Below are positions 1 through 10,979 of a stretch of DNA of 64,000 bases, piece after piece. Numbering within the stretch: the stretch's first letter is position 1; each line of letters starts with the position of its first letter. The stretch covers positions 89,888-153,887 of the forward strand of contig DATMML010000064.1 of the NCBI GenBank assembly GCA_035570235.1, written 5' to 3'. Below the pieces are notes generated by a model. It made no database searches and was not told where the DNA came from. It saw nothing but the letters and a program-made list of their open reading frames with translations. Source of the DNA: Vicinamibacteria bacterium (GTDB taxonomy: Bacteria; Acidobacteriota; Vicinamibacteria; Fen-336). A program made the translations under genes and the position numbers.

Positions 1-928
1 TGCGCGTGAAGGGCATGGTTGGGTTCGTGGACGAGGGCAGCACGTTCGGCTCTCCGCAGAGGCGGATGATGTCCGGAGCGTGGCCACCACCTGCACCCTC
101 GGTGTGATACGTGTGGATCGTCCGCCCCTTGATGGCGCGGATGGTGTCCTCGACGAACCCCGCCTCGTTCAGCGTGTCGGTGTGAATCGCCACCTGAACG
201 TCGAACTCGTCGGCCACGCACAAGCATTGGTCAATGGCGGCGGGCGTAGTGCCCCAGTCTTCGTGGAGCTTGAGGCCGAGCGCGCCCGCGCGGATCTGCT
301 CCCGCAACGACTCCGGACCGGACGCGTTGCCCTTGCCAAGAAACCCGAAATTGAGCGGAAACGCCTCCACCGCCTCGTACATGCGGCGGATGTTCCACGC
401 GCCGGGCGTGCAGGTCGTGGCCTTCGTTCCTGTGGCGGGTCCGCTCCCGCCGCCAATGAGGGTCGTGATGCCAGCGTAAAAGGCTTCCGGAATCTGGTTC
501 GGCGAGATGAAATGGACGTGGGTGTCGATGGCGCCTGCGGTCAGGATGTGGCCCTCCCCCGCCAGCACCTCGGTCGAGCCGCTGATGATCAGCTCGGGCG
601 ATACGCCCTCCATCACGCCTGGATTGCCGGCCTTTCCGATGCCGGAGATGCGGCCGTCGCGTATGCCCACGTCCGCCTTTCGGATCCCGGAGCTGTCGAC
701 GATGACCACGTTCGTGATAACGAGGTCGGGCGAGCCCGCCCCGCGGCTGGCCGTCGCCGACTGCCCCATGCCGTCGCGAATGACCTTGCCGCCCCCGAAT
801 TTTGCCTCGTCGCCGTAGACCGTGGCGTCGGCCTCGATCCGGATGACGAGCTCCGTGTCGGCCAGCCGCATGCGGTCGCCCGTTGTCGGGCCGTAGTGGT
901 TCGCGTAGGTCAGGCGATCGATCTTCAT
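1..928 (-). CDS. ureC: Urease subunit alpha, partial (C-terminus beyond the window)
   Basis: Catalytic subunit of urease, which hydrolyses urea to ammonia and carbamate with a dinuclear nickel centre in the cytoplasm. About 309 of the usual ~570 residues are present; the gene runs off the left edge. Visible hallmarks are the HVHF metal-binding motif, the GLKLHEDWG segment containing the lysine that is carbamylated, the AIHTDTLNE segment and the [14 protein letters not shown] segment with active-site histidines. The ATG at 928 overlaps the ureB stop (ATGA), as expected for a coupled ureABC operon. Accessory genes ureDEFG are not in the window and may lie further left. The identity is very safe; only completeness is unknown. 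Confidence 0.96.
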   Translation of the reverse strand, partial: MKIDRLTYANHYGPTTGDRMRLADTELVIRIEADATVYGDEAKFGGGKVIRDGMGQSATASRGAGSPDLVITNVVIVDSSGIRKADVGIRDGRISGIGKAGNPGVMEGVSPELIISGSTEVLAGEGHILTAGAIDTHVHFISPNQIPEAFYAGITTLIGGGSGPATGTKATTCTPGAWNIRRMYEAVEAFPLNFGFLGKGNASGPESLREQIRAGALGLKLHEDWGTTPAAIDQCLCVADEFDVQVAIHTDTLNEAGFVEDTIRAIKGRTIHTYHTEGAGGGHAPDIIRLCGEPNVLPSSTNPTMPFTR

Positions 929-1293
929 GGTGACGGCTTGAGGAAGCGGCCTACGGCCTCCAGGGCGGCGGCGCGCACGGCGGCGTCATCGAGCGCGCCT
1001 TCGACGAGGCGATTGAGGCCGATCACCTCACGGGACCCGCCGATGGCCACCAGCTCCACTTCGCGCGTGTCGCCGGGCTCGAAGCGAACGGCCGTGCCCG
1101 AGGCGACGTTCAAGCGCATGCCATATGCTGCTGGGCGGTCGAACGACAGGCAACGATTCACTTCGAAGAAATGGAAGTGCGAGCCCACCTGAACCGGGCG
1201 ATCACCGGTGTTCGCCACCTCGAGGCGCCTCGTCGCTCGGCCGGCGTTCAGCTCGATCGGGTCAGGGGCAAAAAAATATTCTCCGGGGATCAT
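925..1293 (-). CDS. ureB: Urease subunit beta
   Basis: Structural beta subunit of urease, 122 residues, slightly longer than the usual ~105. The N-terminus [16 protein letters not shown] and the segment [10 protein letters not shown] are family signatures. It lies 4 bp after ureA and overlaps ureC by 4 bp, so the three subunits are probably made from one message in the order A, B, C. Confidence 0.96.
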   Translation of the reverse strand: MIPGEYFFAPDPIELNAGRATRRLEVANTGDRPVQVGSHFHFFEVNRCLSFDRPAAYGMRLNVASGTAVRFEPGDTREVELVAIGGSREVIGLNRLVEGALDDAAVRAAALEAVGRFLKPSP

Positions 1294-1297
1294 GACC

Positions 1298-1600
1298 TCA
1301 CCTAATGGGCTGATGGATCGTCACGAGCTTGGTGCCATCGGGAAACGTCCCTTCCACCTGAATCTCCCCGATCATCTCGGCGACGCCCTCCATGACCGCA
1401 TCCTGGGGAAGGATGGTCGGGCCGACGCTCATGATCTCGGCCACGGACTTGCCGTCGCGGATGAGCTCCAGGATCTCCGACGTAATGAGGGCCACCGCTT
1501 CCGGATGATTCAGCTTCAGGCCGCGCGCGCGACGCTTTCGAGCGAGCTCGCCCGCGCTGAAGATGAGCAGTTTGTCGATTTCGCGCGGTGTTAGATGCAC
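1298..1600 (-). CDS. ureA: Urease subunit gamma
   Basis: Structural gamma subunit of urease, 100 residues, exactly the family length. [12 protein letters not shown] at the start and the PEAVALI and [10 protein letters not shown] segments are typical. It is the first gene of the leftward ureABC operon; its promoter should lie in the 800-bp region shared with the rightward porin-urt operon. Confidence 0.97.
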   Translation of the reverse strand: MHLTPREIDKLLIFSAGELARKRRARGLKLNHPEAVALITSEILELIRDGKSVAEIMSVGPTILPQDAVMEGVAEMIGEIQVEGTFPDGTKLVTIHQPIR

Positions 1601-2400
1601 GCAAGCGCCTCGTGGAAGGTTGGCTAGACGTTAACACACGGGAGGTGCACTACCCAATGTCGAATTGATCAGCAATAGGCGTGCCTCGCGACCTTCCGAA
1701 TGCCCGAAGGGGCCCTCTTGGCGTTGGTGCCGGCGTTCCGAGGTTGGCGTTCAGAGCCTTCGTGCACGGTCGCTGAGCCGCTGGACGCAAGTCAGGGTGG
1801 CGTGCCCGAGCGACCGTACGTCGAGCCGGGTCCGACCGCCTTGGGCACTCCGGTTGAAACGCCACCCGTGACATTTGTGTTACCTATTTGGGCTCATCGC
1901 ACATTTGCGTCACGAGCGATGGTGGGTGCTCCTCAAGGGGCTCGCGACTCTCGACGGCCGACTCATTGGGGTTCCCCTAGGTGAGTGGTCTCTCCATCTG
2001 ACTGGGACATTAAGGTCACATTGAATTCACGATACTACAATTCTGTCAGCTCGTCTTAACATCTTGGTGCTGCCCGATAGCCTCGCTAACTAACGCTTCA
2101 CATTGGTGTTAGCGCCCGCATTCTAGGCCGGTGGGGACCCGGTCTCAAGCTTGCATTCTTAGGCACCCGACGTCCAACTCTTCGTTTCGTGCGCGCGTGT
2201 CTCGGCCAGCTCCTCGGCGATTTGGCAGGTGGGGTTCTGGCGGTCCTGAAGTCCGTGACAGGCGCGCCATCTTGGGAGACGGCCACGTGCGAGCTCATCT
2301 TGACCTTCGGTGGACCGGGCAAGGATTCGATCGTGGTGCTGCCCAAAAGACACGAGGTTTGTCAGTTCGCCCTTCCCGCGCCCACGCGAAAGGATGGACA
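1601..2400. other. Intergenic region between divergent ureABC and porin-urtABCDE
   Basis: About 800 bp without a convincing gene. Short open frames exist but none has a recognisable domain, and an upstream extension of the porin frame lacks a signal peptide. The section around 2000-2120 is poorer in GC than its surroundings and probably carries the two divergent promoters. I could not pick a clear -35/-10 or -24/-12 pair. Confidence 0.5.
2084..2114. promoter_or_regulatory. Inverted repeat in the ure/urt divergent region
   Basis: The arms CGCTAAC and GTTAGCG are perfect 7-bp complements separated by 17 bases. The location between two divergent nitrogen-acquisition operons makes a regulator site plausible, but no known consensus is matched and the function is inferred from position only. 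Confidence 0.3.
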
Positions 2401-3504
2401 GTGATCGATATCTACATCGGGAAACACTCCGCGGCTTCTGCGCGCTATGGAGCAACTGCTCTTCTCGCGTGTGCCCTGGTGCTGGCGTCCGCGCCGCTGC
2501 GAGCGGAGGACGCCCCACTCCCCAGCGTCTCGGTGGGAGGTGGTGTACGAACCAGCTTCCAGCACGACTCACCCGACGGCGGGAGCTCCACAGACTCCTT
2601 TCTTCTCAACAGCGTTCGTCTCTACGTGAACGGCTCGGTCACCCGCAAGATCAAGCTCATGTTCAACACCGAGTACGACGGATCGGGCAATCACGTGACG
2701 GTCCTCGACGCGGTCGCGCGTCTGGAGTGTTCCGACCAGGTCAATTTCTGGGTCGGTCGGATGCTGCCACCGAGCGACCGCGCGAACCTCTATGGCCCGT
2801 ACTACGCAAACCACTGGGACGTGTACACCGACGGCGTCCAAGATGGCTATCCGTTCGTCGCCACCGGTCGCGACAACGGCGCCCTGTACTGGGGCCAGTT
2901 CGGCAAGGTGAAGGTCGCGGCCGGCGCCTACGACGGCACCTCCGCCACCGGGGTCAGCAAGCTGATCGGAGCCGGCCGGGTCCAGGTCGATCTCTGGGAT
3001 CCGGAGCCCGGCTACTACATGAACGGCACGTACTACGGCGAGAAGAACGTTCTCGCCTTCGGGGCGGCCGGGCAGGTGCAGGGCAGCGACAAGGCCCAGG
3101 GAAGCAACAAGGCTTACAGCGGCGACTTCCTGGTTGAGAAGAAGCTAAGCGGCGGCAGTGCCTTCTCGATCGAGGCCGAATACGCGAAGTACGACGGGCT
3201 CGGCGGCTACCAGGCGCGCTACGCCACGGACAAGGGTGGCTACGTGCTGGCGAGCTATCTCTTCCCCCCCGCGAAGGGCACGACACGGAGGTTCGAGATC
3301 CTCGGCAAGTTCGCCAAGGCGACTTTCAGCAATGGCATCACGGCGAAGGACCGTGACTACGACCAGAAGACCATCGAAGTCAACGTGAATTACCTGGTCA
3401 AGGAATTCAACGCGCGCGTGATGCTGTTCTACCTCCACAAGGACTTCAGCGCGGTACAACCGAACGACCAGCAGTTCGGCGTCGGTTTCCAGGTGCAGAT
3501 CTAA
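2401..3504 (+). CDS. Outer-membrane porin, first gene of the urea-uptake operon
   Basis: Predicted beta-barrel porin of about 367 residues. The GTG at 2401, preceded by AAAGG, is chosen because it directly precedes a short positive stretch and a signal peptide (ALLACALVLASAPLRA, then EDAP). The rest alternates aromatic and small residues and ends in a barrel-type strand with a hydrophobic C-terminus (GVGFQVQI). It resembles Porin_O/P-like or FmdC-like porins. It lies 67 bp before urtA, so it probably lets urea or short amides cross the outer membrane; that substrate is inferred from the neighbour. Confidence 0.8.
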   Translation: MIDIYIGKHSAASARYGATALLACALVLASAPLRAEDAPLPSVSVGGGVRTSFQHDSPDGGSSTDSFLLNSVRLYVNGSVTRKIKLMFNTEYDGSGNHVTVLDAVARLECSDQVNFWVGRMLPPSDRANLYGPYYANHWDVYTDGVQDGYPFVATGRDNGALYWGQFGKVKVAAGAYDGTSATGVSKLIGAGRVQVDLWDPEPGYYMNGTYYGEKNVLAFGAAGQVQGSDKAQGSNKAYSGDFLVEKKLSGGSAFSIEAEYAKYDGLGGYQARYATDKGGYVLASYLFPPAKGTTRRFEILGKFAKATFSNGITAKDRDYDQKTIEVNVNYLVKEFNARVMLFYLHKDFSAVQPNDQQFGVGFQVQI

Positions 3505-3571
3505 ATGACAAGGATGTCCCGCGGAGGCACGGTCTTGAGTCCTCGATCCCGATTCATAAAGGAGTTAAGCC

Positions 3572-4858
3572 ATGAGTCGTAGACACTTGTTCCTGGCCGC
3601 CCTGTCGCTTGGTCTGGCGCTGGCTCTCCCGAGCGCCGGATCGGCCCAGGACACCATCAAGGTCGGCGTTCTCCATTCCCTCTCGGGAACGATGGCGATC
3701 AGCGAGACCACCCTCAAAGACACGGTTCTCATGATGATCGACGAGCAGAACAAGAAGGGGGGACTGCTCGGCAAGAAGCTCGAAGCCGTCGTGGTCGATC
3801 CCGCATCGAACTGGCCGCTCTTTGCGGAGAAAGCCCGTCAACTCCTCGAGAAGGACAAGGTCGCGGTGGTCTTCGGATGCTGGACCTCGGTGTCCAGAAA
3901 GTCCGTGCTGCCCGTGTTCGAGAAGGATGACGGATTGCTCTTCTACCCCGTCCAGTACGAGGGCGAGGAGTCGTCGAAGAACGTGATCTACACGGGAGCG
4001 GCGCCCAATCAGCAGGCTATTCCCGCGGTCGATTACCTGATGAAGGAAGTCGGGGTGAAGCGCTGGGTGCTCGAAGGGACCGATTACGTGTACCCGCGCA
4101 CCACCAACAAGATTCTGGAGGCCTATCTCAAGGCCAAGGGTGTGGCGCCTGCCGACATCTCGATCAACTACACCCCCTTTGGTCACTCGGACTGGCAGAC
4201 GCGAGTAGCCGCCATCAAGACGTTCGGTTCCGCCGGTAAGAAGACCGCGGTGGTGTCGACGATCAACGGCGACGCCAACGTGCCCTTCTACAAGGAGCTC
4301 GGCAACCAGAAGATCTCGGCGGAAGACATTCCAGTCGTGGCGTTCTCGGTGGGTGAGGAGGAGCTCTCCGGTCTCGATACCAAGCCGCTCGTCGGCCACC
4401 TTGCGGCCTGGAACTACTTCATGAGCAACAGCTCACCCGCCAACAAGGCGTTCATCGAGCGGTGGCATGCGTTCATCAAGAACCCCAAGCGGACGACGAA
4501 CGATCCGATGGAGGCACACTATATCGGGTTCAACCTGTGGGTGAAGGCGGTCCAGAAGGCGGGCTCGACCGACGTTGAGAAGGTGCTTGCCGCCCTCCCC
4601 GGCCTCGAGGTGCCCAACCTCACGGGTGGCGTGGCCAGGGTCCTTCCCAACCACCACATCACCAAGCCTGTCTACATTGGGGAAGTGCGGGCCGACGGTC
4701 AGTTCGACGTGGTCTGGAAGACCACGGCCCTGGTTCCCGGCGATGCCTGGTCGCCTTACCTGACAGGCAGCAAGGACATCGCCGCCGATTGGGTAACGCT
4801 CAAATGCGGTAATTTCAACACGATAACGAAGGTTTGTTCGGGACAGAACTACAAGTAA
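3572..4858 (+). CDS. urtA: Urea ABC transporter, periplasmic urea-binding protein
   Basis: Substrate-binding protein of 428 residues that delivers urea to the UrtBC permease. It has a signal peptide (positive MSRR, hydrophobic core, cleavage near GSAQ), followed by the typical start of the fold, DTIKVGVLHSLSGTM, and the UrtA-specific FGCWTSVSRKSVLPVFE and HYIGFNLWV segments. A strong ribosome site, AAAGGAG, lies 9 bases before the ATG. It belongs to the peripla_BP_5 / hydrophobic amino-acid-binding superfamily; the exact UrtA call rests on these motifs, on the urtBCDE genes that follow and on urease next door. Confidence 0.95.
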   Translation: MSRRHLFLAALSLGLALALPSAGSAQDTIKVGVLHSLSGTMAISETTLKDTVLMMIDEQNKKGGLLGKKLEAVVVDPASNWPLFAEKARQLLEKDKVAVVFGCWTSVSRKSVLPVFEKDDGLLFYPVQYEGEESSKNVIYTGAAPNQQAIPAVDYLMKEVGVKRWVLEGTDYVYPRTTNKILEAYLKAKGVAPADISINYTPFGHSDWQTRVAAIKTFGSAGKKTAVVSTINGDANVPFYKELGNQKISAEDIPVVAFSVGEEELSGLDTKPLVGHLAAWNYFMSNSSPANKAFIERWHAFIKNPKRTTNDPMEAHYIGFNLWVKAVQKAGSTDVEKVLAALPGLEVPNLTGGVARVLPNHHITKPVYIGEVRADGQFDVVWKTTALVPGDAWSPYLTGSKDIAADWVTLKCGNFNTITKVCSGQNYK

Positions 4859-4921
4859 CCTTTCATGCCCCTCCTCGATCGGCGACATGTGCGTGGGCGT
4901 CGGTCCGGTCGAGGAGCGGGC

Positions 4922-6562
4922 ATGGCCAACCCGCCGAGGCCGCTCTGGCTGCTGGCGGGTCTCGCGCTCCTGTTTCCCGCGCTCGCCCAACCCCAGGACG
5001 ACAGCTTCCTGGCCACGCTCGGAGAGCTGCGCGAGGCCAGCTTTCCGGACAAGGAACGGATCGTCGAGCGTCTGGGCGAGGGCGGCCATCCGAGCGCGCG
5101 GCCGGTCCTCGCCGCCTGGCTCGAGGATCGGCTCTGCGTTCGCCAGTCGGACCAGAAGATCCTCATCGTCAAGTCGACGGACGAGAGCCTGGCGTCGCTC
5201 GAGCTCGTCGATCCCGGCTCGCAGAAGGACGCCGGCTCCGCGACCCGGGACGATCTGGCCAAGATCGGAACGAACAATCATCTGCGCCGGCAGCTCAAGA
5301 TCGCGCTCGCGCGGTTCGACCTGTCGAGCACGGATCCGGCCGTGCGGCTCGGGGCCGTTCGGGAGATGCTGCGCGCGCTGGACGAGCCGAGCATCGCCCT
5401 CATGCGAAAGAGGGTCGGCCTCGAGAAGGATGCCGCCGTGAAAGGAGAGATCGAGACCGGCTTGGCGCTCGCGGCGCTGGACGGCAGCGATCCCAAGGCC
5501 CGGCTGGAGGCGATCGCGGCCCTCGCCCACAGGCTCAGGCCCGACGTCCGCAATCGGCTCGCGAGCCTGCTCGAGAAGTCAGCGGACGGCACGTCCGCCG
5601 AAAGCGATGCCGCGGTCAGAAAGGCGGCCGCCGCGGCCGTTCGCACGATTGATCAGAAGCGTGCCGTGTACTCGGGGGTTGAAACGCTGTTCTTCGGCCT
5701 GAGCCTGGGGTCGGTGCTCGTGCTGGTGGCCATCGGGCTCGCGATCACCTTCGGCGTCATGGGCGTGATCAACATGGCCCACGGCGAGCTGATGATGCTG
5801 GGAGCCTACACCACGTACGTCGTGCAGCAGTCGATGCCGAATCACGTCGAAGCCTCGGTCCTCATCGCCATCCCGGCCGCGTTTCTCGTTGCCGGGGCGG
5901 CGGGGGTGGTCCTCGAGCGCACGATCATCCGCTTTCTCTACGGCCGGCCCTTGGAGACATTGCTCGCGACCTTCGGCGTGAGCCTTGTCCTGCAGCAGCT
6001 GGTGCGGTCCATTTTCTCGGCGAACAACCGGGCGGTCGAGACGCCCGCCTGGATGAGCGGCACCCTGCAGCTCAACGAAGCGCTGTCGATCACCTATAAC
6101 CGCTTGTACATCATCGTCTTCACGATGTTGGTGTTTGCGATACTCGTGATGGTTCTGAAGCGGACCCGCCTGGGCCTCGACATCCGGGCCGTAGCCCAGA
6201 ATCGCGCGATGGCGCGGGCCATGGGGGTTCGCAGCCAATGGGTGGACGCCATGACCTTTGGTCTCGGGTCCGGCATCGCGGGCGTGGCCGGGGTGGCGTT
6301 GAGCCAGCTCACCAATGTCGGCCCCAACCTCGGCCAGTCCTACATCATCGACTCGTTCATGGTGGTCGTGTTTGGCGGCGTCGGCAATCTCTGGGGCACG
6401 CTGATCGGCGGCATGGCCATGGGCATCGTCAACAAGCTGCTGGAGCCGTACGCGGGCGCGGTGCTCGGAAAGATCCTCGTCCTGGTGGCGCTGATCCTCT
6501 TCATCCAGCGCCGGCCGCGGGGGCTGTTTCCCCAAGTCGGCCGGGCGGCGGAGGCCCAATGA
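4922..6562 (+). CDS. urtB: Urea ABC transporter permease UrtB
   Basis: Inner-membrane permease of about 546 residues. The ATG at 4922 is preferred over an upstream ATG at 4865 because GAGGAG precedes it and a signal-peptide-like stretch begins there (LWLLAGLALLFPALAQP). Residues ~30-240 form a helical periplasmic domain, which is usual for UrtB and absent from LivH. The second half has the LivH-type membrane part, including GLAITFGVMGVINMAHGELM and VVFGGVGNLWGT. The stop overlaps urtC by 4 bp. Confidence 0.94.
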   Translation: MANPPRPLWLLAGLALLFPALAQPQDDSFLATLGELREASFPDKERIVERLGEGGHPSARPVLAAWLEDRLCVRQSDQKILIVKSTDESLASLELVDPGSQKDAGSATRDDLAKIGTNNHLRRQLKIALARFDLSSTDPAVRLGAVREMLRALDEPSIALMRKRVGLEKDAAVKGEIETGLALAALDGSDPKARLEAIAALAHRLRPDVRNRLASLLEKSADGTSAESDAAVRKAAAAAVRTIDQKRAVYSGVETLFFGLSLGSVLVLVAIGLAITFGVMGVINMAHGELMMLGAYTTYVVQQSMPNHVEASVLIAIPAAFLVAGAAGVVLERTIIRFLYGRPLETLLATFGVSLVLQQLVRSIFSANNRAVETPAWMSGTLQLNEALSITYNRLYIIVFTMLVFAILVMVLKRTRLGLDIRAVAQNRAMARAMGVRSQWVDAMTFGLGSGIAGVAGVALSQLTNVGPNLGQSYIIDSFMVVVFGGVGNLWGTLIGGMAMGIVNKLLEPYAGAVLGKILVLVALILFIQRRPRGLFPQVGRAAEAQ

Positions 6563-7730
6563 TGCGCGCTCCGCGGCTATGGATCCCGCCGCGGGAGGAC
6601 CCGGGCGGCGCGGTGTTCCTGCTGCTGTTGGCGGCGGTGGCGATTGGCGTCCCGGTCCTGAACCAGGTGGCTCCCGCGTCCTCGCCGCTGCACCTATCGA
6701 CCTACACCCTTACCCTCGCCGGCAAGTACCTGTGCTACGCGATGCTGGCACTGGCGGTCGATCTGGTCTGGGGGTACTGCGGCATCCTGAGCCTGGGTCA
6801 CGCCGCTTTCTTCGCGCTCGGCGGATACGCCATGGGCATGTACCTCATGCGCCAGATCGGCCCCCGCGGCGTCTACGGCAACCCGCTGCTTCCCGACTTC
6901 ATGGTCTTCCTCAACTGGCAGAAGCTGCCGTGGTTCTGGCTGGGATTCGACCGCTTCTGGTTCGCGGTCGTGATGATGGCGCTGGTGCCGGCGGCCCTGG
7001 CGGTCGTGTTCGGCTGGCTCGCCTTTCGCTCGCGGGTGACGGGCGTCTATCTCTCCATCATGACGCAGGCGCTCACCTACGCCCTCATGCTCGCGTTCTT
7101 CCGAAACGACATGGGCTTTGGCGGCAACAACGGCTTCACGGACTTCAAGGACATTCTGGGCTTCGATCTCCACCAGGACAGCACCCGGGTCGTCCTGCTG
7201 GTGGTCACGACGGCGGCCCTGGCGGCTAGCTACCTCGCCTCCCGGATGATCGTGCGGTCCCGGGCCGGGCGCGTCATCCGCGCCATCCGCGACGCGGAGA
7301 GCCGCACCCGGTTCCTCGGCTACCGGGTCGAGTCCTACAAGCTCTGGGTGTTCGTGTTCTCCTCCGTGGTGGCGGGCATCGCGGGCGCGCTTTACGTGCC
7401 CCAGGTCGGCATCATTAATCCCAGCGAGTTCGCGCCCATCAACTCGATCGAGGTGGTCATCTGGGTGGCGGTCGGAGGGCGAGGAACGCTCGTAGGAGCC
7501 GCGGCGGGCGCCTTTCTAGTGAACTACGCCAAGACATTCTTGACGGGCGCCCTCCCGGAGGTGTGGCTCTACGCGCTGGGCGCCCTCTTCGTGTTGGTGA
7601 CGGTCTTCCTGCCCCGTGGGCTGATGGGCCTCCTGTCGCGCCCCTGGCGGTCGCGTCCGGCCGGAGAGGCTACTCCGGCCGCGTGGACCCATCAACCCCA
7701 GTTGGGCGTGTCGGCCGTGATCAAGGCGAA

Positions 7731-7734
<4 letters not shown>
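6559..7734 (+). CDS. urtC: Urea ABC transporter permease UrtC
   Basis: Second permease subunit, 391 residues from the ATG at 6559, which overlaps the urtB stop. It has LivM-type features: CGILSLGHAAFFALGGYAMG near the N-terminus, a RAIRDAESRTRFLGY cytoplasmic loop (the EAA-like contact with the ATPases) and VAVGGRGTLVGAAAGA near the C-terminus. It pairs with UrtB to form the urea channel. Confidence 0.94.
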
Positions 7735-8488
<754 letters not shown>

Positions 8489-8492
<4 letters not shown>

Positions 8493-9190
8493 GCGTGCTC
8501 GCGGTCAATAGACTGAACCAGTCCTACGGCGGCAGCCACACGCTCTGGGACGTCGACGTTGCCGTGCCCATGGGAGCGTGCACGTGTCTCATGGGCCGCA
8601 ACGGCATGGGAAAGACCACGCTCCTGAAATGCATCATGGGCCTCCTGCCGGCGTCGTCCGGGGAGATCCGCTTCCGCGGCACCGATCTGCGCAGGCTTCC
8701 CGCGGAGGGGCGCGCCCGCCTCGGCATCGGCTACGTGCCCCAAGGCCGGGAAATATTTTCGCATCTCACGGTCGAGGAGAATCTGCGCGTCGGCCTTGGC
8801 GCGCACAGAGCCGGCGTGCGTTCGATTCCGGCCTACGTCTTCGAGCTGTTTCCCATGCTGAAGCAGATGCTGCATCGGCGCGGCGGCGACCTCTCCGGTG
8901 GACAGCAGCAGCAGCTGGCCATCGGCCGCGCGCTCGTCCTGGAGCCGACGCTGCTCATCCTCGACGAGCCCACGGAAGGGATTCAGCCCAATCTCGTGCA
9001 CGAGATCGGCGACGTCATCCTCAGGCTCAACCGGGAAGCGGGGGTCACGGTCTTGGTCGTGGAGCAGCAACTCCGCTTCGCCCGGCGCGTGGCGAGTGAA
9101 TTCTGCATTCTTGAAAAGGGCCGGTGCGTCGCCGGCGGCTCCATAGCCGCGTTGACCGACAGCGTCGTGCGCCAACACCTGAGCGTCTGA
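8489..9190 (+). CDS. urtE: Urea ABC transporter ATPase UrtE
   Basis: LivF-type ATP-binding subunit, 233 residues, starting with GTG that overlaps the urtD stop (GTGA). Walker A GRNGMGKT at 36-43, signature LSGGQQQQLAIGRAL and Walker B LLILDEPTEGIQPN. The IQPN segment is typical of UrtE. It is the last gene of the porin-urtABCDE operon; I see no convincing terminator after it. Confidence 0.94.
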
Positions 9191-9315
9191 AAGAACGCCC
9201 ATCCCACCCTAAGCTCCTCTCTCCTAGAGCCCGAGGCTGGCGGTACTACTCCACGACACGCTTGCTGGCGGACTCGCCCGGGTGCGACTCCCCTAGTTGG
9301 CGTCGCTGAGCTACG

Positions 9316-10116
9316 ATGTCGGGGGTTCCGATCGTGATCCGCCTTCACCACACTCCGTCCGCGCCGCTCTCCGACTTCGTAGACCTGCTTTGGCTGTACG
9401 ACGGCTACGCTCCGTCGCACGCTAAGGAGCGGCTGCTTCCCATGGGCACCGTGGAGCTCGTGGTGAACCTGCGGGAAGACCAGCCCGCCTTCCGCCGCCC
9501 CGTGGTTGCCGGGCCCCATTCGGAGTATTCGGTCCTCGACACCTCCCAGCAAGCGTCGGTGATCGGCGTCCATTTCAAGCCGGGCGGAGCCTTCCCGTTC
9601 CTCGGCGTTCCCGCGGGAGAGCTCCACAATCTCGAGGTGGACCTTGACACCCTGTGGGGAGCGAGGGCTGCGGAGATGCGCGAGCGGATCCTCACCGCTC
9701 CCACCCCCCAGGCGAAGCTCCGGGTCCTGGAGCAGGCGCTTCTGGCCACCGCACGGTCTTTCGCGCGGCACCCGGCGGTGGCTTTTGCTCTCCGCGAGTT
9801 CGAAGCCGTACCCCAGGCACGGAGGATTGCCGACGTCACGAACGCCGTGGGCCTGTCGCAGAGACGCTTCATCGACCATTTCCGCGACGAGGTGGGTCTT
9901 ACGCCCAAGCTCTTCTGCCGGGTGCGCCGATTCCAGGAGGTGGTGCGCCTCGTTCATCGGGCGCGGGAGGTCGACTGGACGGACGTCGCGCTCTCCTGCG
10001 GCTACTTCGACCAGGCTCACTTCATCCACGATTTCCGTGCCTTCTCGGGGCTCAGTCCCACGACCTACCTCGCCTGGAAGAGCGACCACCAAAACCACGT
10101 CCCGCTACCCGACTAG
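9316..10116 (+). CDS. AraC-family transcriptional regulator
   Basis: Regulator of 266 residues with an N-terminal DUF6597-type sensor region (residues ~5-120) and a C-terminal AraC double helix-turn-helix (~160-255; RIADVTNAVGLSQRRFIDHF and DVALSCGYFDQAHFIHDF are the two helices). It lies 71 bp before a VOC-family gene on the same strand and likely controls or accompanies it. A link with the urea genes 125 bp upstream is possible but not shown. Confidence 0.87.
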   Translation: MSGVPIVIRLHHTPSAPLSDFVDLLWLYDGYAPSHAKERLLPMGTVELVVNLREDQPAFRRPVVAGPHSEYSVLDTSQQASVIGVHFKPGGAFPFLGVPAGELHNLEVDLDTLWGARAAEMRERILTAPTPQAKLRVLEQALLATARSFARHPAVAFALREFEAVPQARRIADVTNAVGLSQRRFIDHFRDEVGLTPKLFCRVRRFQEVVRLVHRAREVDWTDVALSCGYFDQAHFIHDFRAFSGLSPTTYLAWKSDHQNHVPLPD

Positions 10117-10186
10117 GCGTCAGTTTTTTACAATCCTCGGGGCCCAGTCTTCGGGCAGTGTAGGTGTGTCAAGGAGGCGAACGAAT

Positions 10187-10633
10187 ATGGCAGGAAAAGT
10201 GAAGCCGATCCCTGAGGGTTACCACACGGTCACGCCGTACTACACAGTCGCAAACGCCGCCAAGCTGCTCGAGTTCGTGAAGCAGGCCTTCGGGGCGGAG
10301 GAGACCTTCCGGATGGCAGACCCTGATGGCTCGATCCGCCACGCGGAGGCACGCATCGGCGACTCGATGGTGATGATCGGCCAAGCGCGCGACCAATGGA
10401 AACCGAACCCGAACGCCGTCTACCTCTACGTCCCCGACGTCGACGCCACGTACCGAAAGGCCCTGGCCGCGGGAGCCCGGTCGACGCAGGAGCCGACCAC
10501 GCATTTTTACGGCGATCGGGGCGCCGGGGTCGAGGACGCGCAAGGCAACATCTGGTGGATCGGGACGCACGTGGAAGATGTGCCTCCGGGGGAGATGGAG
10601 AAGAGGGCAAAGGCGGCTCAGGCTAAGGCCTGA
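10187..10633 (+). CDS. VOC-family (glyoxalase/PhnB-like) protein
   Basis: Protein of 148 residues of the vicinal oxygen chelate superfamily, PhnB-like branch: VTPYYTVANAAKLLEFVKQAFGAEE, the RHAEARIGDSMVMIGQ strand and the YGDRGAGVEDAQGNIWWIGTH C-terminal strand. The ATG at 10187 is supported by AAGGAGG. Members include glyoxalases, antibiotic-binding proteins and many of unknown role, so no substrate is given. It may be co-transcribed with the AraC regulator. Confidence 0.85.
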   Translation: MAGKVKPIPEGYHTVTPYYTVANAAKLLEFVKQAFGAEETFRMADPDGSIRHAEARIGDSMVMIGQARDQWKPNPNAVYLYVPDVDATYRKALAAGARSTQEPTTHFYGDRGAGVEDAQGNIWWIGTHVEDVPPGEMEKRAKAAQAKA

Positions 10634-10763
10634 GGCCCCGTGGGGAGCGCGCCCCGGGCAATAGGCGGCCCGCCAAAGCCCAAGTAGCGTGCGTTTGCGG
10701 TCTTGAGATCGGACCTGTCCTGAAGGGTCTGTGTGAGACCCTTGGCCGAGGTTTGCTCGCTGC

Positions 10764-10979
10764 ATGCGGCTCATTCGTCGTCGGGACCATGTCGTCTTCC
10801 AGGCTGAGGTCACCGGAGGGGAGGCCTCGCTTCCGATCCTCCTCATAGACGGCCAGCCATTTCCTCCCGCGGAGGCAGCCGGCTATTTCCTTGCGGAAGC
10901 GACCGCAGCCGAGCTTGCTGAGCTCCGCCGAGGGGGCTACGTCCTCCTCTTGGCCGTCGAAGGAGCGGTAGTGCCATGA
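10764..10979 (+). CDS. Small hypothetical protein
   Basis: Open frame of 71 residues with no recognised domain (ILLIDGQPFPPAEAAGYFL in the middle, then an Ala/Leu-rich helix). A weak GAGG lies 11 bases before the ATG. It has the alternating hydrophobic pattern of a real protein but nothing further supports it. Confidence 0.35.
   Translation: MRLIRRRDHVVFQAEVTGGEASLPILLIDGQPFPPAEAAGYFLAEATAAELAELRRGGYVLLLAVEGAVVP

Noticed and set aside
80..1192. Long rightward open frame (370 codons) opposite ureC and ureB
   Set aside because: It is the antisense shadow of clear urease genes in GC-rich DNA; its translation has no domain and is rich in Arg/Ala/Val.
5579..6559. 326-codon leftward open frame opposite urtB
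   Set aside because: His/Asp/Arg-rich low-quality translation antisense to a conserved permease.
10125..10135. T-run after the AraC gene as terminator
   Set aside because: No stable hairpin precedes the T-run, and the VOC gene follows closely on the same strand.
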